Shown one piece after another: positions 21,952 to 30,032 of a DNA stretch of 35,489 nucleotides; positions within the stretch are counted from its first letter, which is position 1; every line of letters begins with the position of its first letter. A program made the position numbers and the translations under genes. A model generated the notes under the pieces. It did no database searches, had not been told where the DNA came from, and saw nothing but the letters and a program-made list of their open reading frames with translations. The stretch is from NCBI GenBank assembly GCA_964408435.1, contig CAYOZL010000020.1:1-35489 (forward strand), written 5' to 3'. This DNA comes from CAYOZL01 sp964408435. Lineage in GTDB: Bacteria; Bdellovibrionota_C; UBA2361; SZUA-149; CAYOZL01.

Positions 21952-22347
21952 ATGGATAAAGGGAGCTCATTAATTGAAGTATTTTTTGTAGTGCTAATAC
22001 TAAGCTTAAGCTTTAGTTTCAGCAGAATTAAATTTAGACCAAATTTTTGTAAAAGATTAGTTAATTTTCTAGACAATGCTCAGATTCTTTCAATTAGTTC
22101 TGGGAAAGAAGTTAACGTTGAAATTACAAATAATGAAATTAAAGTTCTAGATTCTAATAGAAAAATTAAAATTCCAAGATATATTGAATTAAAAGAAGCT
22201 AGCTTTGGAAACTTAATTTACGACAAAAATATAATTACCTACAGAGCAAGCGGGACGACTTCTGCTGGCAGGGCTAACTTCAAACAACAAAATTTAAAAG
22301 AGTGCATCCTAGTGCAATCAATTTATGGTGCAAAGAGAATCGAATAA
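21952..22347 (+). CDS. Pseudopilin, FimT/GspH-like
   Basis: The N-terminus MDKGSSLIEVFFVVLILSL is a type IV prepilin-like leader. Cleavage is expected after Gly4, giving a mature protein with Glu at position 5 and a hydrophobic helix. The C-terminal region has ASGTTSAGRANF, similar to the G-x-x-S-x-G pattern of FimT/GspH minor pilins. At 131 aa the size fits. It is the first of four overlapping genes encoding minor pilin-like proteins on the plus strand, so they are probably assembled together as a tip or priming complex for a type IV pilus or a type II secretion pseudopilus. Major pilin, ATPase and secretin genes are not in the window. No Shine-Dalgarno is clear. Confidence 0.8.
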   Translation: MDKGSSLIEVFFVVLILSLSFSFSRIKFRPNFCKRLVNFLDNAQILSISSGKEVNVEITNNEIKVLDSNRKIKIPRYIELKEASFGNLIYDKNIITYRASGTTSAGRANFKQQNLKECILVQSIYGAKRIE

Positions 22348-22570
22348 AGGATTTAGCTTACTCCAAGTAATTGTTTTTACTTTCATAGCAAGCATATTCT
22401 TAAGACAAATAAACAAAGATATTATTTTTAATTTTAAAATTCTTAAAAGAGATAGACTAAGAAAAGGAGAGTTAGAGATTAATCATTGCGGGGAACATAG
22501 GGAAAGAAATTCTCTTTGGAGCTGTATTAACGTAGAGAATAAAAACTATTTTAAATATGAAATTGAATAA
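22325..22570 (+). CDS. Short pseudopilin-like protein with Gln at position 5, 81 aa
   Basis: A prepilin leader is visible, NKGFSLLQVIVFTFIASIF, with cleavage expected after Gly9. The conserved Glu5 of the mature pilin is replaced by Gln, as some non-canonical minor pilins lack it. The rest is short, with two cysteines (around HCGEH and WSCINVEN). It overlaps the preceding gene by 23 bases and the following one by 14 bases in different frames, so translation is tightly coupled. By order in the cluster it corresponds to a PilV/GspI-type subunit, though it is shorter than usual; loss of sequence is possible. Confidence 0.7.
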   Translation: MVQRESNKGFSLLQVIVFTFIASIFLRQINKDIIFNFKILKRDRLRKGELEINHCGEHRERNSLWSCINVENKNYFKYEIE

Positions 22571-23339
22571 AAAAGGCTTTACTCTCTTTGAATTACTAAT
22601 CACGCTTAGTCTCTCTTCGATTGTTTCAGTGGGAATCATAAAAGAAGTAAGAAATATAAAAAGCAAAGAAAGAATAATTCAAGAATTAAGAAGAAATAAA
22701 ATTCTACAAATAAAAATTAACAGTTTAGTTAACCCCTACTTAATCAAAATGGGGAGTTGGAGTGCTTTTAGCAACTACAAAATTACGAACAAAGAAACAG
22801 AGAAAGATAACTTCTTAAATGAACAGTCTCTAGATATTGATTTTTTAAAATCAAATATAATCTCAATTATAAACTTCGATACTGAATCTTACTTTATAAA
22901 AATAAATGACAGCTACTGCCTAAAAGGAGAGACTTTTAGAAAAAAGCTTTTCCCAGCTCTAATCTTTAATAAAAGCTCTTGGATTGAGGCTGAAGTAAAA
23001 TTGAATAAGAACGGAGATTGCTACGAATTAGAAGATATTAAAGCTTACAAATCACCGTTTAAAAATTCAAATGAAGTAAGCTTAACAAAAGAACAGAGCA
23101 TACTACTACCAGTTATTGACTCATATAGTCTCTTCGTAGATAAAAACGACACACTTAGAAAAATAAATCATCAAAATAATTACCATCAACCTATTGAATA
23201 CAATGTGAACAAATTTGAAGTTTACGAAAATAAAATAGTCTTAGAAAAAAATGAATTTATTGAATTTGAGAACAATAAAAAAACATTAAATACATTAGAG
23301 CTTTTTGCGATGCTTTATAGCGAAGAGAGAAAGCCATAA
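22557..23339 (+). CDS. Pseudopilin, PilW/GspJ-like, 260 aa
   Basis: A textbook prepilin leader, NKKGFTLFELLITLSLSSIV, with cleavage after Gly7 and Glu5 in the mature protein. The globular part is large and polar, with two cysteines (CLKGE and GDCYELED) that could form a disulfide outside the cytoplasm. Size and place in the cluster fit the PilW/GspJ group of minor pilins. It overlaps its neighbours by 14 and 35 bases. Base composition is strongly AT-rich, with many Lys and Asn codons, like the rest of this cluster. Confidence 0.78.
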   Translation: MKLNKKGFTLFELLITLSLSSIVSVGIIKEVRNIKSKERIIQELRRNKILQIKINSLVNPYLIKMGSWSAFSNYKITNKETEKDNFLNEQSLDIDFLKSNIISIINFDTESYFIKINDSYCLKGETFRKKLFPALIFNKSSWIEAEVKLNKNGDCYELEDIKAYKSPFKNSNEVSLTKEQSILLPVIDSYSLFVDKNDTLRKINHQNNYHQPIEYNVNKFEVYENKIVLEKNEFIEFENNKKTLNTLELFAMLYSEERKP

Positions 23340-24036
23340 GAAGAAATCAGGAGAGCAAATGATTGAAATAATTCTTTTTGTATTAATTCTAAATAGTATT
23401 CCTACTCTTTTAGATATTAACTATAACAATAAATTCTACCTTGAGAGCTACAATAAAATTGAACATAAGCTTGAAGATTATAAAAAAGCTGAATCAGATT
23501 TAAACTTTTCTGTCTTAAATAATAAAAGATTAGACTATAAAACTGAATTCAAAATAGAGAAAAGTTCAAACGAAAACTTAGTCTCTCGCTACGAGGTAGA
23601 TAATTATATAAATAAAAAATTCATACAAACACCTCATCTTGCAAACTGGACTAAGCTTTCTAAAAATCTGAAACACACTAGCAATTGCAATTTTAATAGT
23701 ATTACAGAATCAGTTTTTATTAACTGCGATGAGACCTATATTAAAAGATTAGATTCCAATCTAACCTTAGCTTCTAATGGCAAGATAGTAATAGAAGAAC
23801 TAAATGCCAAAAATATTCAAATTTACTCATTTCAAGACTTAGAGATAATAAATGTTAACAATCTAGATAACTCTATATTCTTTTCTCAATTAGGAGAGAT
23901 TAAATCTAAGATCAGTAGCTGTAACAATGAAGAAAGTTTCTTTCTCTCTTCTAAAGAACAACTACTAGATTGCAATGCAAACAAAGACCTAGAATACTTA
24001 TTAAATTTCAGACCGATCTCCTCACAACTCTACTGA
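23305..24036 (+). CDS. Pseudopilin-like protein, probably PilX/GspK position, 243 aa
   Basis: Two starts are possible. TTG at 23305 includes the leader KKKSGEQMIEIILFVLIL, in which Gly would be the processing site and Glu falls at position 5 of the mature protein. ATG at 23359 has AGGAG 7 bases upstream but would remove the leader. I prefer the longer form because the pilin pattern is preserved. The later part contains an S/N-rich, strand-like stretch (IVIEELNAKNIQIYSFQDL) and cysteines near residues 130-145 and in the C-terminal 35 residues. It is the fourth and last gene of the overlapping cluster. Mature function as a minor pilin is inferred from leader and context. Confidence 0.65.
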   Translation: MRCFIAKRESHKKKSGEQMIEIILFVLILNSIPTLLDINYNNKFYLESYNKIEHKLEDYKKAESDLNFSVLNNKRLDYKTEFKIEKSSNENLVSRYEVDNYINKKFIQTPHLANWTKLSKNLKHTSNCNFNSITESVFINCDETYIKRLDSNLTLASNGKIVIEELNAKNIQIYSFQDLEIINVNNLDNSIFFSQLGEIKSKISSCNNEESFFLSSKEQLLDCNANKDLEYLLNFRPISSQLY

Positions 24037-24071
24037 TTGCATAAGTTAATCTTTTTAAGTAATCTCAGGAT

Positions 24072-24488
24072 ATGAGTAAAACAATTCTAATCGTAGATGA
24101 TGATTCCGATACAAGAACAGTAGTAAGAACAATCCTTTCGACAGAAGGCTACGACACTGCAGAAGTAGCTTCTGGAGAAGATGCTATTGAATATTTCAAA
24201 AACAATGAAGCGCCAGCGGTTGTTGTACTAGACATAATGATGCCTGGAATGTCTGGCCTAGAAGTTGCTATGAGAATGAAACAACAACCAGAGACTCAAA
24301 GAATCCCAATAATTATCTTAACAGCAAAAGATAGCTCAGATGACATGCTCATGGCATATAAAGATTATTCAATTGATTATTACATTCCTAAACCATTTAA
24401 CTCAAAACAATTAGTTAACGGAGTGAACATCGTGCTTGGACTTGATGGCACACAAGAGAATAAAAAGAACAGCGAAGAAGCCGAGTAA
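24072..24488 (+). CDS. Single-domain response regulator (CheY-like)
   Basis: A receiver domain without an output domain, 138 aa. The acidic pocket VDDDSD is at residues 8-13, the phosphorylation site is the Asp in VVLDIMMPGMSG (about residue 53), the switch Thr is in ILTAKD, and the conserved Lys is in YIPKPFNS. A short charged tail (TQENKKNSEEAE) follows. It lies 35 bases behind the pseudopilin cluster and could relay a signal to pilus or motility functions, but the partner kinase is not here. It is followed after four bases by tmk. No Shine-Dalgarno with normal spacing is seen. Confidence 0.93.
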   Translation: MSKTILIVDDDSDTRTVVRTILSTEGYDTAEVASGEDAIEYFKNNEAPAVVVLDIMMPGMSGLEVAMRMKQQPETQRIPIIILTAKDSSDDMLMAYKDYSIDYYIPKPFNSKQLVNGVNIVLGLDGTQENKKNSEEAE

Positions 24489-24492
24489 AAAA

Positions 24493-25101
24493 ATGTTTAT
24501 TGCATTGGAAGGAGTAGAAGGTTCTGGCAAATCGACTTTAAGTAAAAAACTCGCAGAAAAAATAAAAAAAGAAAAAGGCTCTGAAATTGTCCTCACAAGA
24601 GAACCTGGTGGAACTGATATTGGAAAAGAGATCAGAGCGCTACTGCTTGAAAGAAGAGATCTTTCATTAAGTTCCCTTGCTGAAACTTTTCTTTTTGCAG
24701 CAGACAGAGCAGAGCACGTGCAAAGCATTATCAAACCTGCATTAAAGAATAACAATTTTGTAATTACTGATAGGTATTACTTCTCGACTTTAGCTTACCA
24801 AGGATATGCAAGAGGCTTAGATTTAGATTTACTTAAAAAGGTCTGCAAACTTGCAATTGCTGGAACTGAGCCAGATTTAGTCTTACTTCTTGATTTGCCT
24901 GTAGAAACTGGCCTAAAAAGAGCAAAATCAAGAGCAGAGAATTGGACAAAGTTCGAAGAAGAAGAATTAGATTTCCATAAAAAAGTAAGAGCTGGGTTTC
25001 TAGAGCTTAGTAAGGAAAATAACTTTACTATAATTGATGCTAGCTTAAGTCCCGATGAAATCCTTGATAAGGCTTGGGAGAGCATTAGCAAGATTATTTA
25101 G
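24493..25101 (+). CDS. tmk: Thymidylate kinase
   Basis: Tmk phosphorylates dTMP to dTDP for DNA synthesis. P-loop EGVEGSGKST is at residues 6-15, followed by LTREPGGTDIGKEIR, the DRYYFSTLAYQGYARG motif and the lid LKRAKSRAE. I use the ATG at 24493 (202 aa), just after the response regulator stop codon. The frame is open further upstream to 24436, but those added residues (RIKRTAKKPSKK) lie inside the regulator gene and would be unusual for the family. It is followed by holB after two bases, a common pairing. Confidence 0.95.
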   Translation: MFIALEGVEGSGKSTLSKKLAEKIKKEKGSEIVLTREPGGTDIGKEIRALLLERRDLSLSSLAETFLFAADRAEHVQSIIKPALKNNNFVITDRYYFSTLAYQGYARGLDLDLLKKVCKLAIAGTEPDLVLLLDLPVETGLKRAKSRAENWTKFEEEELDFHKKVRAGFLELSKENNFTIIDASLSPDEILDKAWESISKII

Positions 25102-25103
25102 CC

Positions 25104-26012
25104 ATGATTAAAGTATACGGACACGAAAAAGAATTAGAACAATTAAGCAAATTAAAAAATGCTTCTGAAAACAAACTACACCATGCCATGATTTTCTCAG
25201 GCCCTAAAGGCGTGGGGAAAAGAAGAGTTGCACAAAATTTTGCACTAAGCCTTCTTGATGCTGAAAACTCTACTCAACACCCAGACTTACATATTGTAAC
25301 TCTAGAAGAAGGCAAAAGAGATATCCCTGTAGAAAAACTGCGCGAACTTATTTCAAAACTACAACTAAAATCTTATAGCGGCAAAAAGAAGATTGCTATT
25401 ATAGATGATGCTGAAAAAATGAATTTAGCAGCATGTAACTCCTTTTTAAAAACCCTGGAAGAGCCACCAGGTGACAGCTTAATTATTTTAGTTACAAACA
25501 ATCCTCAATTACTACTACCTACTATTATTTCAAGATGTCAGAATTTTAACTTTTCAAAGCTAAACAAAGAAAATATAAGTAAGATACTAAATTCTTTTGA
25601 AATAGAAGACAGGCTGATTGAAAATCTAGTAGAGATTGAATCAACAAACTTAGCTCTTTTTAATATTCCCACCGATCCCAACACTCTAGAAACAACTAAC
25701 AATAAAAAACTAGTTAAACACCTAAGCGAATTTGTTGAAAAAGCTAGTAATATTTCTTCTTATCTGGACAAATCTTTTAAAAACAATCTAAGTGATAGCG
25801 TTGTTGCTGCAAGTAATTTAGCTGAGAACAAAGAAGACATTGGACTAGTATTTCATATTGCCAGGAATAAATTAAGAAATAGAATTTATAATTCAAGTAA
25901 TTCTAGAGAAGCTAGAATTCTTTCTAATAAATTAATTAAAGTTATAGAAACTGAGAAGCTAATGAGAGAAAGGAGCTTAAATACTGGGATTCAGTTAGCT
26001 AGCGTTCTTTAA
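25104..26012 (+). CDS. holB: DNA polymerase III delta-prime subunit
   Basis: The clamp-loader subunit delta-prime: FSGPKGVGKRRVAQNFAL is the degenerate P-loop (Lys-Arg in place of Lys-Thr/Ser), which fits the non-ATP-hydrolysing role. KIAIIDDAEKMNLAACNSFLKTLEEPP and the sensor-type IISRCQNFNF follow as in the family. The four-cysteine zinc module found in many homologues is missing. At 302 aa it is of normal size. It is translated right after tmk. The C-terminal 120 residues are helical and correspond to the collar domain. Confidence 0.9.
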   Translation: MIKVYGHEKELEQLSKLKNASENKLHHAMIFSGPKGVGKRRVAQNFALSLLDAENSTQHPDLHIVTLEEGKRDIPVEKLRELISKLQLKSYSGKKKIAIIDDAEKMNLAACNSFLKTLEEPPGDSLIILVTNNPQLLLPTIISRCQNFNFSKLNKENISKILNSFEIEDRLIENLVEIESTNLALFNIPTDPNTLETTNNKKLVKHLSEFVEKASNISSYLDKSFKNNLSDSVVAASNLAENKEDIGLVFHIARNKLRNRIYNSSNSREARILSNKLIKVIETEKLMRERSLNTGIQLASVL

Positions 26013-26049
26013 ATATAGCTTTAAATGCAGATCCCTAACAACACTCGCT

Positions 26050-26997
26050 TTAATGACAGTCTATTCTTGCCATACCTAGTGTCATCAGCTCTGAGCCTAA
26101 AGCTTGATGAGCAGCTTCCTTGTCCTCAGTGCTCTTTGCTTTTTTAATCAAATCTAAATGACTTGAGATTACTTTCTTTTCAACTCCCTTCTTAATCATA
26201 GGACCAAAATCATTAAAGACAGTCTGAGCTTGTTCATACTTCTTTTCTCTTAATAAAAACTCAATGTGCTTTTTAATAAGCACTTCATTAGGTTTTTCTT
26301 GCTTCATTTCTTCAGTTAAATAAGCTTTTAAACCTTCAGTGCCTTTTTTTGACCTAATACTATTGAGCTTCATAGTGACATCCAAGGAAGCACGGCCTTC
26401 TTCACTCGAATAATCAATTTTTTCTTTACAGAGCTCGGGATATTTTTTTAAAAACGCTTTATTTCTTTTTTCACCAGCTTCTTTAGCAAGCTTTAAAAAA
26501 TCATCTTGAGCATTACTATTTTTCTTATCAAATACCGTATTCACTAATTTACGCTGGCCCTTGCTCATTTTCGACATAGCCTGCTCTTGCGCAGCTACAA
26601 ACATTTCTTCTGTCTGTCTTTTTCTCATTGCTTTGCCAATTTTTTTTCCTCCAAGAGCCTCTATTTCAAAAAGATGTTTTTCATAAACTAGGCCAAGACT
26701 ATTTTTAGGATTCAAAGCTTTCAAGCTAGAAAGCGCTGCTTTCGCTAACTTCATATCTTTAAATGACATTGCCATAGAAGCCAAGCTTGTATGTGCCTGC
26801 TCAGAATTGGGATCTTTTTCAAACTTTTCAATTAAGCCGTAAATAGTTTTATTCTTAATATTACTTTGATCTGATTGATACTGAGCTTTGATACTTTCAG
26901 GTATTTTAGTAATTTTTTGAGGCTTTAACTTATTTTCGGAAAAAGCCAAAGAAGGGAGAAATATTAAAATAGATAATATGAATTTGATTAATTTCAT
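26050..26997 (-). CDS. Exported protein of unknown function with TPR-like region, 315 aa
   Basis: A classical signal peptide (MKLIKFILSILIFLPSLAFS, cleavage expected after the Ser-Glu boundary region near residue 20) directs it out of the cytoplasm. There is no lipobox. Residues 50-110 resemble tetratricopeptide helices (SEQAHTSLASMAMSFKDMKLAKAAL), and residues 200-275 include a further helical repeat-like stretch (KHIEFLLREKKYEQAQTVFN). The protein is rich in Lys and Glu throughout. A GAGG ribosome site lies 7 bases before the ATG. It follows metG by 41 bases on the same strand, so co-transcription is possible. No function is proposed. Confidence 0.8.
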   Translation of the reverse strand: MKLIKFILSILIFLPSLAFSENKLKPQKITKIPESIKAQYQSDQSNIKNKTIYGLIEKFEKDPNSEQAHTSLASMAMSFKDMKLAKAALSSLKALNPKNSLGLVYEKHLFEIEALGGKKIGKAMRKRQTEEMFVAAQEQAMSKMSKGQRKLVNTVFDKKNSNAQDDFLKLAKEAGEKRNKAFLKKYPELCKEKIDYSSEEGRASLDVTMKLNSIRSKKGTEGLKAYLTEEMKQEKPNEVLIKKHIEFLLREKKYEQAQTVFNDFGPMIKKGVEKKVISSHLDLIKKAKSTEDKEAAHQALGSELMTLGMARIDCH

Positions 26998-27038
26998 TTT
27001 CCAGCCTCAATTTAAACCTTAATACTGATGTATCAAAT

Positions 27039-28751
27039 TTACTTTGCTTCTTCTACTTCTAAAAACTTAAACAAAGGCTTAGGCTTCTCAAAAGCAGTTC
27101 CTGGCTTTATCTCACTTAACTTAAATCTATTAATTAAGTTTTCTTGCTTATAAGTAAGAATATTATAGCTTGAGTCTTCGCCCTCTTTTTCTATCTGCTC
27201 TCCAAAAAGTTGGTCTTGGTATCCAAGAAGCTCGTGAATCTTTTGACTTGAAACCGGTAAGACTGGGGCAAATAAATTCTTTAAAGTATCAATTGCTTTA
27301 ACTGCAACATACACACTAGAACCTGAAGCTTCTGGGTCAGTTTTAAACTGAGTCCAAGGAGCTTTAGTATCTAAGTACTTATTTACTTCCCTAGTCATTG
27401 TTAGCGTTTCTTTTAAAGCATCTCTAAGTTTAACTGCTTCGTAAAGTTTACAGACTTCCTCTAGACCTTTTTCAATTTTAGATAATAACTCTTTATCTAC
27501 AGAGTCTAATTCTTTTGGTTCAGGAATTTTACCGTCAAAACGACCATGCGCAAAATTAAGAACCCTATTAACTAAGTTACCCCAAGCAGCTACTAGCTCT
27601 CCATTATTTCTTGCTATTAGTTCTTCTTTTGAAAAATTAGAATCTTTAGTTTCAGGAAAAATTGAGCACATATAAAATCTGAGAGCGTCACTATCTATTT
27701 CTTCAAGGATCTCTAAGAGCCAAACAGCAAAACCTCTACTTGTAGAGAACTTCTCGCCTTCGATATTTAAAAACTGATTTGCTGGCACATCATAAGGTAA
27801 ATTTAACTCTTTATCATAAGCTAAAAGTTCTATTGGCCAAATAACAGTATGAAAAGGAATATTATCTTTACCTATAAAATAGTAACTCTTTGAGTCATCT
27901 CCCTTCCACCAATCTTGCCAGTTCCTGCCTGAGTATTTAGAAAATTCTTTTGATGCACTTAAGTATCCAATTACAGCATCAAACCAAACATAAAGCACCT
28001 TCTCTTCCCAACCCTCTTCAGGAACAGGGATACCCCAATCAATATCTCTAGTAATCGGTCTAGGATTAATTGTTTCTTCAAGCATAACTTTTGAAAAGTT
28101 TTTAACATGAGCTCTCCAGTGCTTATTGTTTTTTACATACTCTAGAACTTCTTCTCTATAATTCTCTAATTTAAAATAGAAATGAGATGTTTCCTTTAAA
28201 ATAGGTTTATTACCAGTAATTGTAGAAACTGGATTTTTAAGAGTTTTGGTTTCGTAAGTCTTGCCACAAGTTTCACATTGATCCCCTCTAGCCTTATCGC
28301 TATCACAATGTGGGCAATTTCCTTTTACGTATCTATCGGGTAAAAATAATTTTGCTTCTTCATCAAAAAACTGTTCTTCAGTCTTTACAACAAAATCTCC
28401 TTGCTCATTTAATTTTTTAAATATCTCTTGAGACTGCTCAATGTGGTTCTTAGTATGAGTATGAGTAAACATATCAAAAGTTATTCCTAACTTTTTCCAA
28501 GATTCTATAAAACTTTGATGGTATTGTTTTAAAACATCAAAAGGCTCTTTATTTTCTTGCTTTGCTTTTAAAGTAATTGGCGTTCCATGAGCATCAGAAC
28601 CCGAGACCATCATTACATCATTACCTTTTAAACGGTGATACCTTGCAAAGATATCCGCAGGTAAATATGCACCAGCCACATGCCCTAGATGCAAATCACC
28701 ATTTGCATAAGGCCAAGCTACAAAAACTCCGATTTTTTCGGTTCTAGACAT
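27039..28751 (-). CDS. metG: Methionyl-tRNA synthetase without C-terminal tRNA-binding domain
   Basis: MetG charges tRNA-Met with methionine. The class I signature HLGH follows VFVAWPYANGDL, the zinc knuckle has four cysteines (CPHCDSDKARGDQCETC), and the KMSKS equivalent is KFSTSR, as in the MetG1 group. The anticodon-binding helices follow. I choose the ATG at 28751 (570 aa) over an upstream in-frame one at 28787, since residues before MSRTEK are not family-like and a TTGCTC-17-TAGATA promoter lies just 7 bases before 28751. The C-terminal EMAP-II-like domain found fused in many bacteria is absent; it is encoded by the divergent gene at 28808. Confidence 0.95.
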   Translation of the reverse strand: MSRTEKIGVFVAWPYANGDLHLGHVAGAYLPADIFARYHRLKGNDVMMVSGSDAHGTPITLKAKQENKEPFDVLKQYHQSFIESWKKLGITFDMFTHTHTKNHIEQSQEIFKKLNEQGDFVVKTEEQFFDEEAKLFLPDRYVKGNCPHCDSDKARGDQCETCGKTYETKTLKNPVSTITGNKPILKETSHFYFKLENYREEVLEYVKNNKHWRAHVKNFSKVMLEETINPRPITRDIDWGIPVPEEGWEEKVLYVWFDAVIGYLSASKEFSKYSGRNWQDWWKGDDSKSYYFIGKDNIPFHTVIWPIELLAYDKELNLPYDVPANQFLNIEGEKFSTSRGFAVWLLEILEEIDSDALRFYMCSIFPETKDSNFSKEELIARNNGELVAAWGNLVNRVLNFAHGRFDGKIPEPKELDSVDKELLSKIEKGLEEVCKLYEAVKLRDALKETLTMTREVNKYLDTKAPWTQFKTDPEASGSSVYVAVKAIDTLKNLFAPVLPVSSQKIHELLGYQDQLFGEQIEKEGEDSSYNILTYKQENLINRFKLSEIKPGTAFEKPKPLFKFLEVEEAK

Positions 28752-28758
28752 AGACCCA

Positions 28759-28787
28759 TATCTACCTAAGCGTTGAATCAAGAGCAA
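28759..28787 (-). promoter_or_regulatory. metG promoter
   Basis: On the minus strand, TTGCTC (28787-28782), a 17-base spacer and TAGATA (28764-28759). The start codon follows after seven bases. It overlaps the opposite-facing promoter at 28773-28800. Confidence 0.5.
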
Positions 28788-28800
28788 GATCTGTTATAAC
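28773..28800 (+). promoter_or_regulatory. Promoter of the tRNA-binding domain gene
   Basis: TTGAAT (28773-28778), a 16-base spacer and TATAAC (28795-28800), with the ATG seven bases later. The transcript should be leaderless. Its elements interleave with those of the metG promoter, so the two may compete for polymerase. Confidence 0.65.
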
Positions 28801-28807
28801 CCCTAGC

Positions 28808-29191
28808 ATGGAAAAAGAAGAAAATAACACTAAAGAAGAGCAAGCAGACGGTGTAAAGGCCGATAATTTAATTAACTTTGATGATTTCAAGAAAGTAGAG
28901 CTAAAAGTTGCTCAAATACTTGAAGCTGAAAAGATTGAAAAATCTAAAAAACTAGTAAAATTACAAGTTGATGCCGGTGAGAATGATAAAAGACAAATAG
29001 TTGCAGGCATTGCAAAACACTACGCTCCTGAAGATTTAGTAGGCAGGAAAATAGTGATCGTTGCTAACTTAGCTCCGGCTAAACTAATGGGAGTCGAATC
29101 TCAAGGTATGCTTTTAGCTGCAAGTGATGATTCTGGGCTTTGCTTAGTGAATCCTGGCTTAGGTGTAAGCACTGGTAGTAGAGTTTCTTAA
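28808..29191 (+). CDS. Stand-alone tRNA-binding domain protein (MetRS beta-like)
   Basis: An OB-fold tRNA-binding domain of the MetRS C-terminal/EMAP-II type: FDDFKKVELKVAQILEAEKI, LVKLQVDAGENDKRQIVAGIA, GRKIVIVANLAPAKLMGVESQGMLLAA, LVNPGLGVSTGSRV. Residues 1-20 are an acidic tail (EKEENNTKEEQADG). It starts 56 bases from and divergent to metG, whose product lacks this domain, so the likely role is a trans-acting beta subunit that holds tRNA-Met for MetG, as known for the split enzyme of Aquifex. A separate chaperone-like CsaA role is an alternative, but the sequence near the C-terminus is closer to the MetG domain. Confidence 0.88.
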   Translation: MEKEENNTKEEQADGVKADNLINFDDFKKVELKVAQILEAEKIEKSKKLVKLQVDAGENDKRQIVAGIAKHYAPEDLVGRKIVIVANLAPAKLMGVESQGMLLAASDDSGLCLVNPGLGVSTGSRVS

Positions 29192-29208
29192 TATCTTAAA
29201 TTCCCTTT

Positions 29209-29967
29209 ATGTTAATTGATACACATTGCCATTTAGACCACTTAGAACATAAACCACTTGAAGATATTTTAGCCGATGCTGAATCCGTGGGAGTTAAAAA
29301 ATTCTTATGTATCGGAGCGAGCAAAGGTGAGGATTCTTGCAGAATTGCTAGCGAGCTTTCTACTAAGCATGAAAATATCTGGGCAAGCATCGGTGTTCAT
29401 CCACATGATGCAGGAAAAACAAAATTAGAAGATGTTGCAGACTTAGCTAAGCATGAAAAAGTTGTAGCAATTGGAGAGACAGGACTAGACTATTTTAAAG
29501 AATGGTCTGACTTTGATGATCAAAAAGAGCTTTTTAAAGAAAGTATTACCTTAGCAAAAGAACTTAACAAGCCTTTAATTATTCACAACAGAGAAGCAGA
29601 TGCTGATACTATAAAAATCTTAAAAGACTTAGAGGCTAGTAAAGTTGGTGGGGTATTTCACTGTTATAGTAGACCAGCTGATTTTGCTGCAGAAATTTTA
29701 AAGTTAAATTTCATTGTTTCTCTAACTGGAATGATTACCTTTAAAAGAAACAATGAGCTTAGAGAAGAAATAAAAAAAATCCCCTTAGAGCAAATAATGC
29801 TTGAGACTGACTGTCCTTACATGGCACCTGAGCCTCATAGAGGCAAGCCTGCAGAGCCTATGCATGTATTTAATATTGCTGAGAAATTAGCAGAAATAAA
29901 AGGACTTAGCTTAGAAGAAGTTGCTAAACAAACTTCTAAAAATGCTTTTAATTTATTTGGCATTTAA
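29209..29967 (+). CDS. tatD: TatD-family metal-dependent DNase
   Basis: A member of the TatD/YcfH amidohydrolase-fold family, 252 aa. Metal ligands are visible in IDTHCHLDHLE, SIGVHPHDAG, AIGETGLDYF, IIHNREADADT, GVFHCYS and ETDCPYMAPEPHRGKPAEP. Such enzymes are 3'-5' exonucleases or DNases in repair and turnover. It starts 17 bases after the tRNA-binding protein gene and belongs to the same transcript or has a weak -10 (TTAAAT) directly ahead of its ATG. In many bacteria metG and tatD are neighbours, which supports the grouping. Confidence 0.94.
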   Translation: MLIDTHCHLDHLEHKPLEDILADAESVGVKKFLCIGASKGEDSCRIASELSTKHENIWASIGVHPHDAGKTKLEDVADLAKHEKVVAIGETGLDYFKEWSDFDDQKELFKESITLAKELNKPLIIHNREADADTIKILKDLEASKVGGVFHCYSRPADFAAEILKLNFIVSLTGMITFKRNNELREEIKKIPLEQIMLETDCPYMAPEPHRGKPAEPMHVFNIAEKLAEIKGLSLEEVAKQTSKNAFNLFGI

Positions 29968-30032
29968 TTAAATAGAAACATTTCCTTCTTTTTTGCGATT
30001 ACTAAATAGGAAAGCAAAAATAAAAGGAAGCA

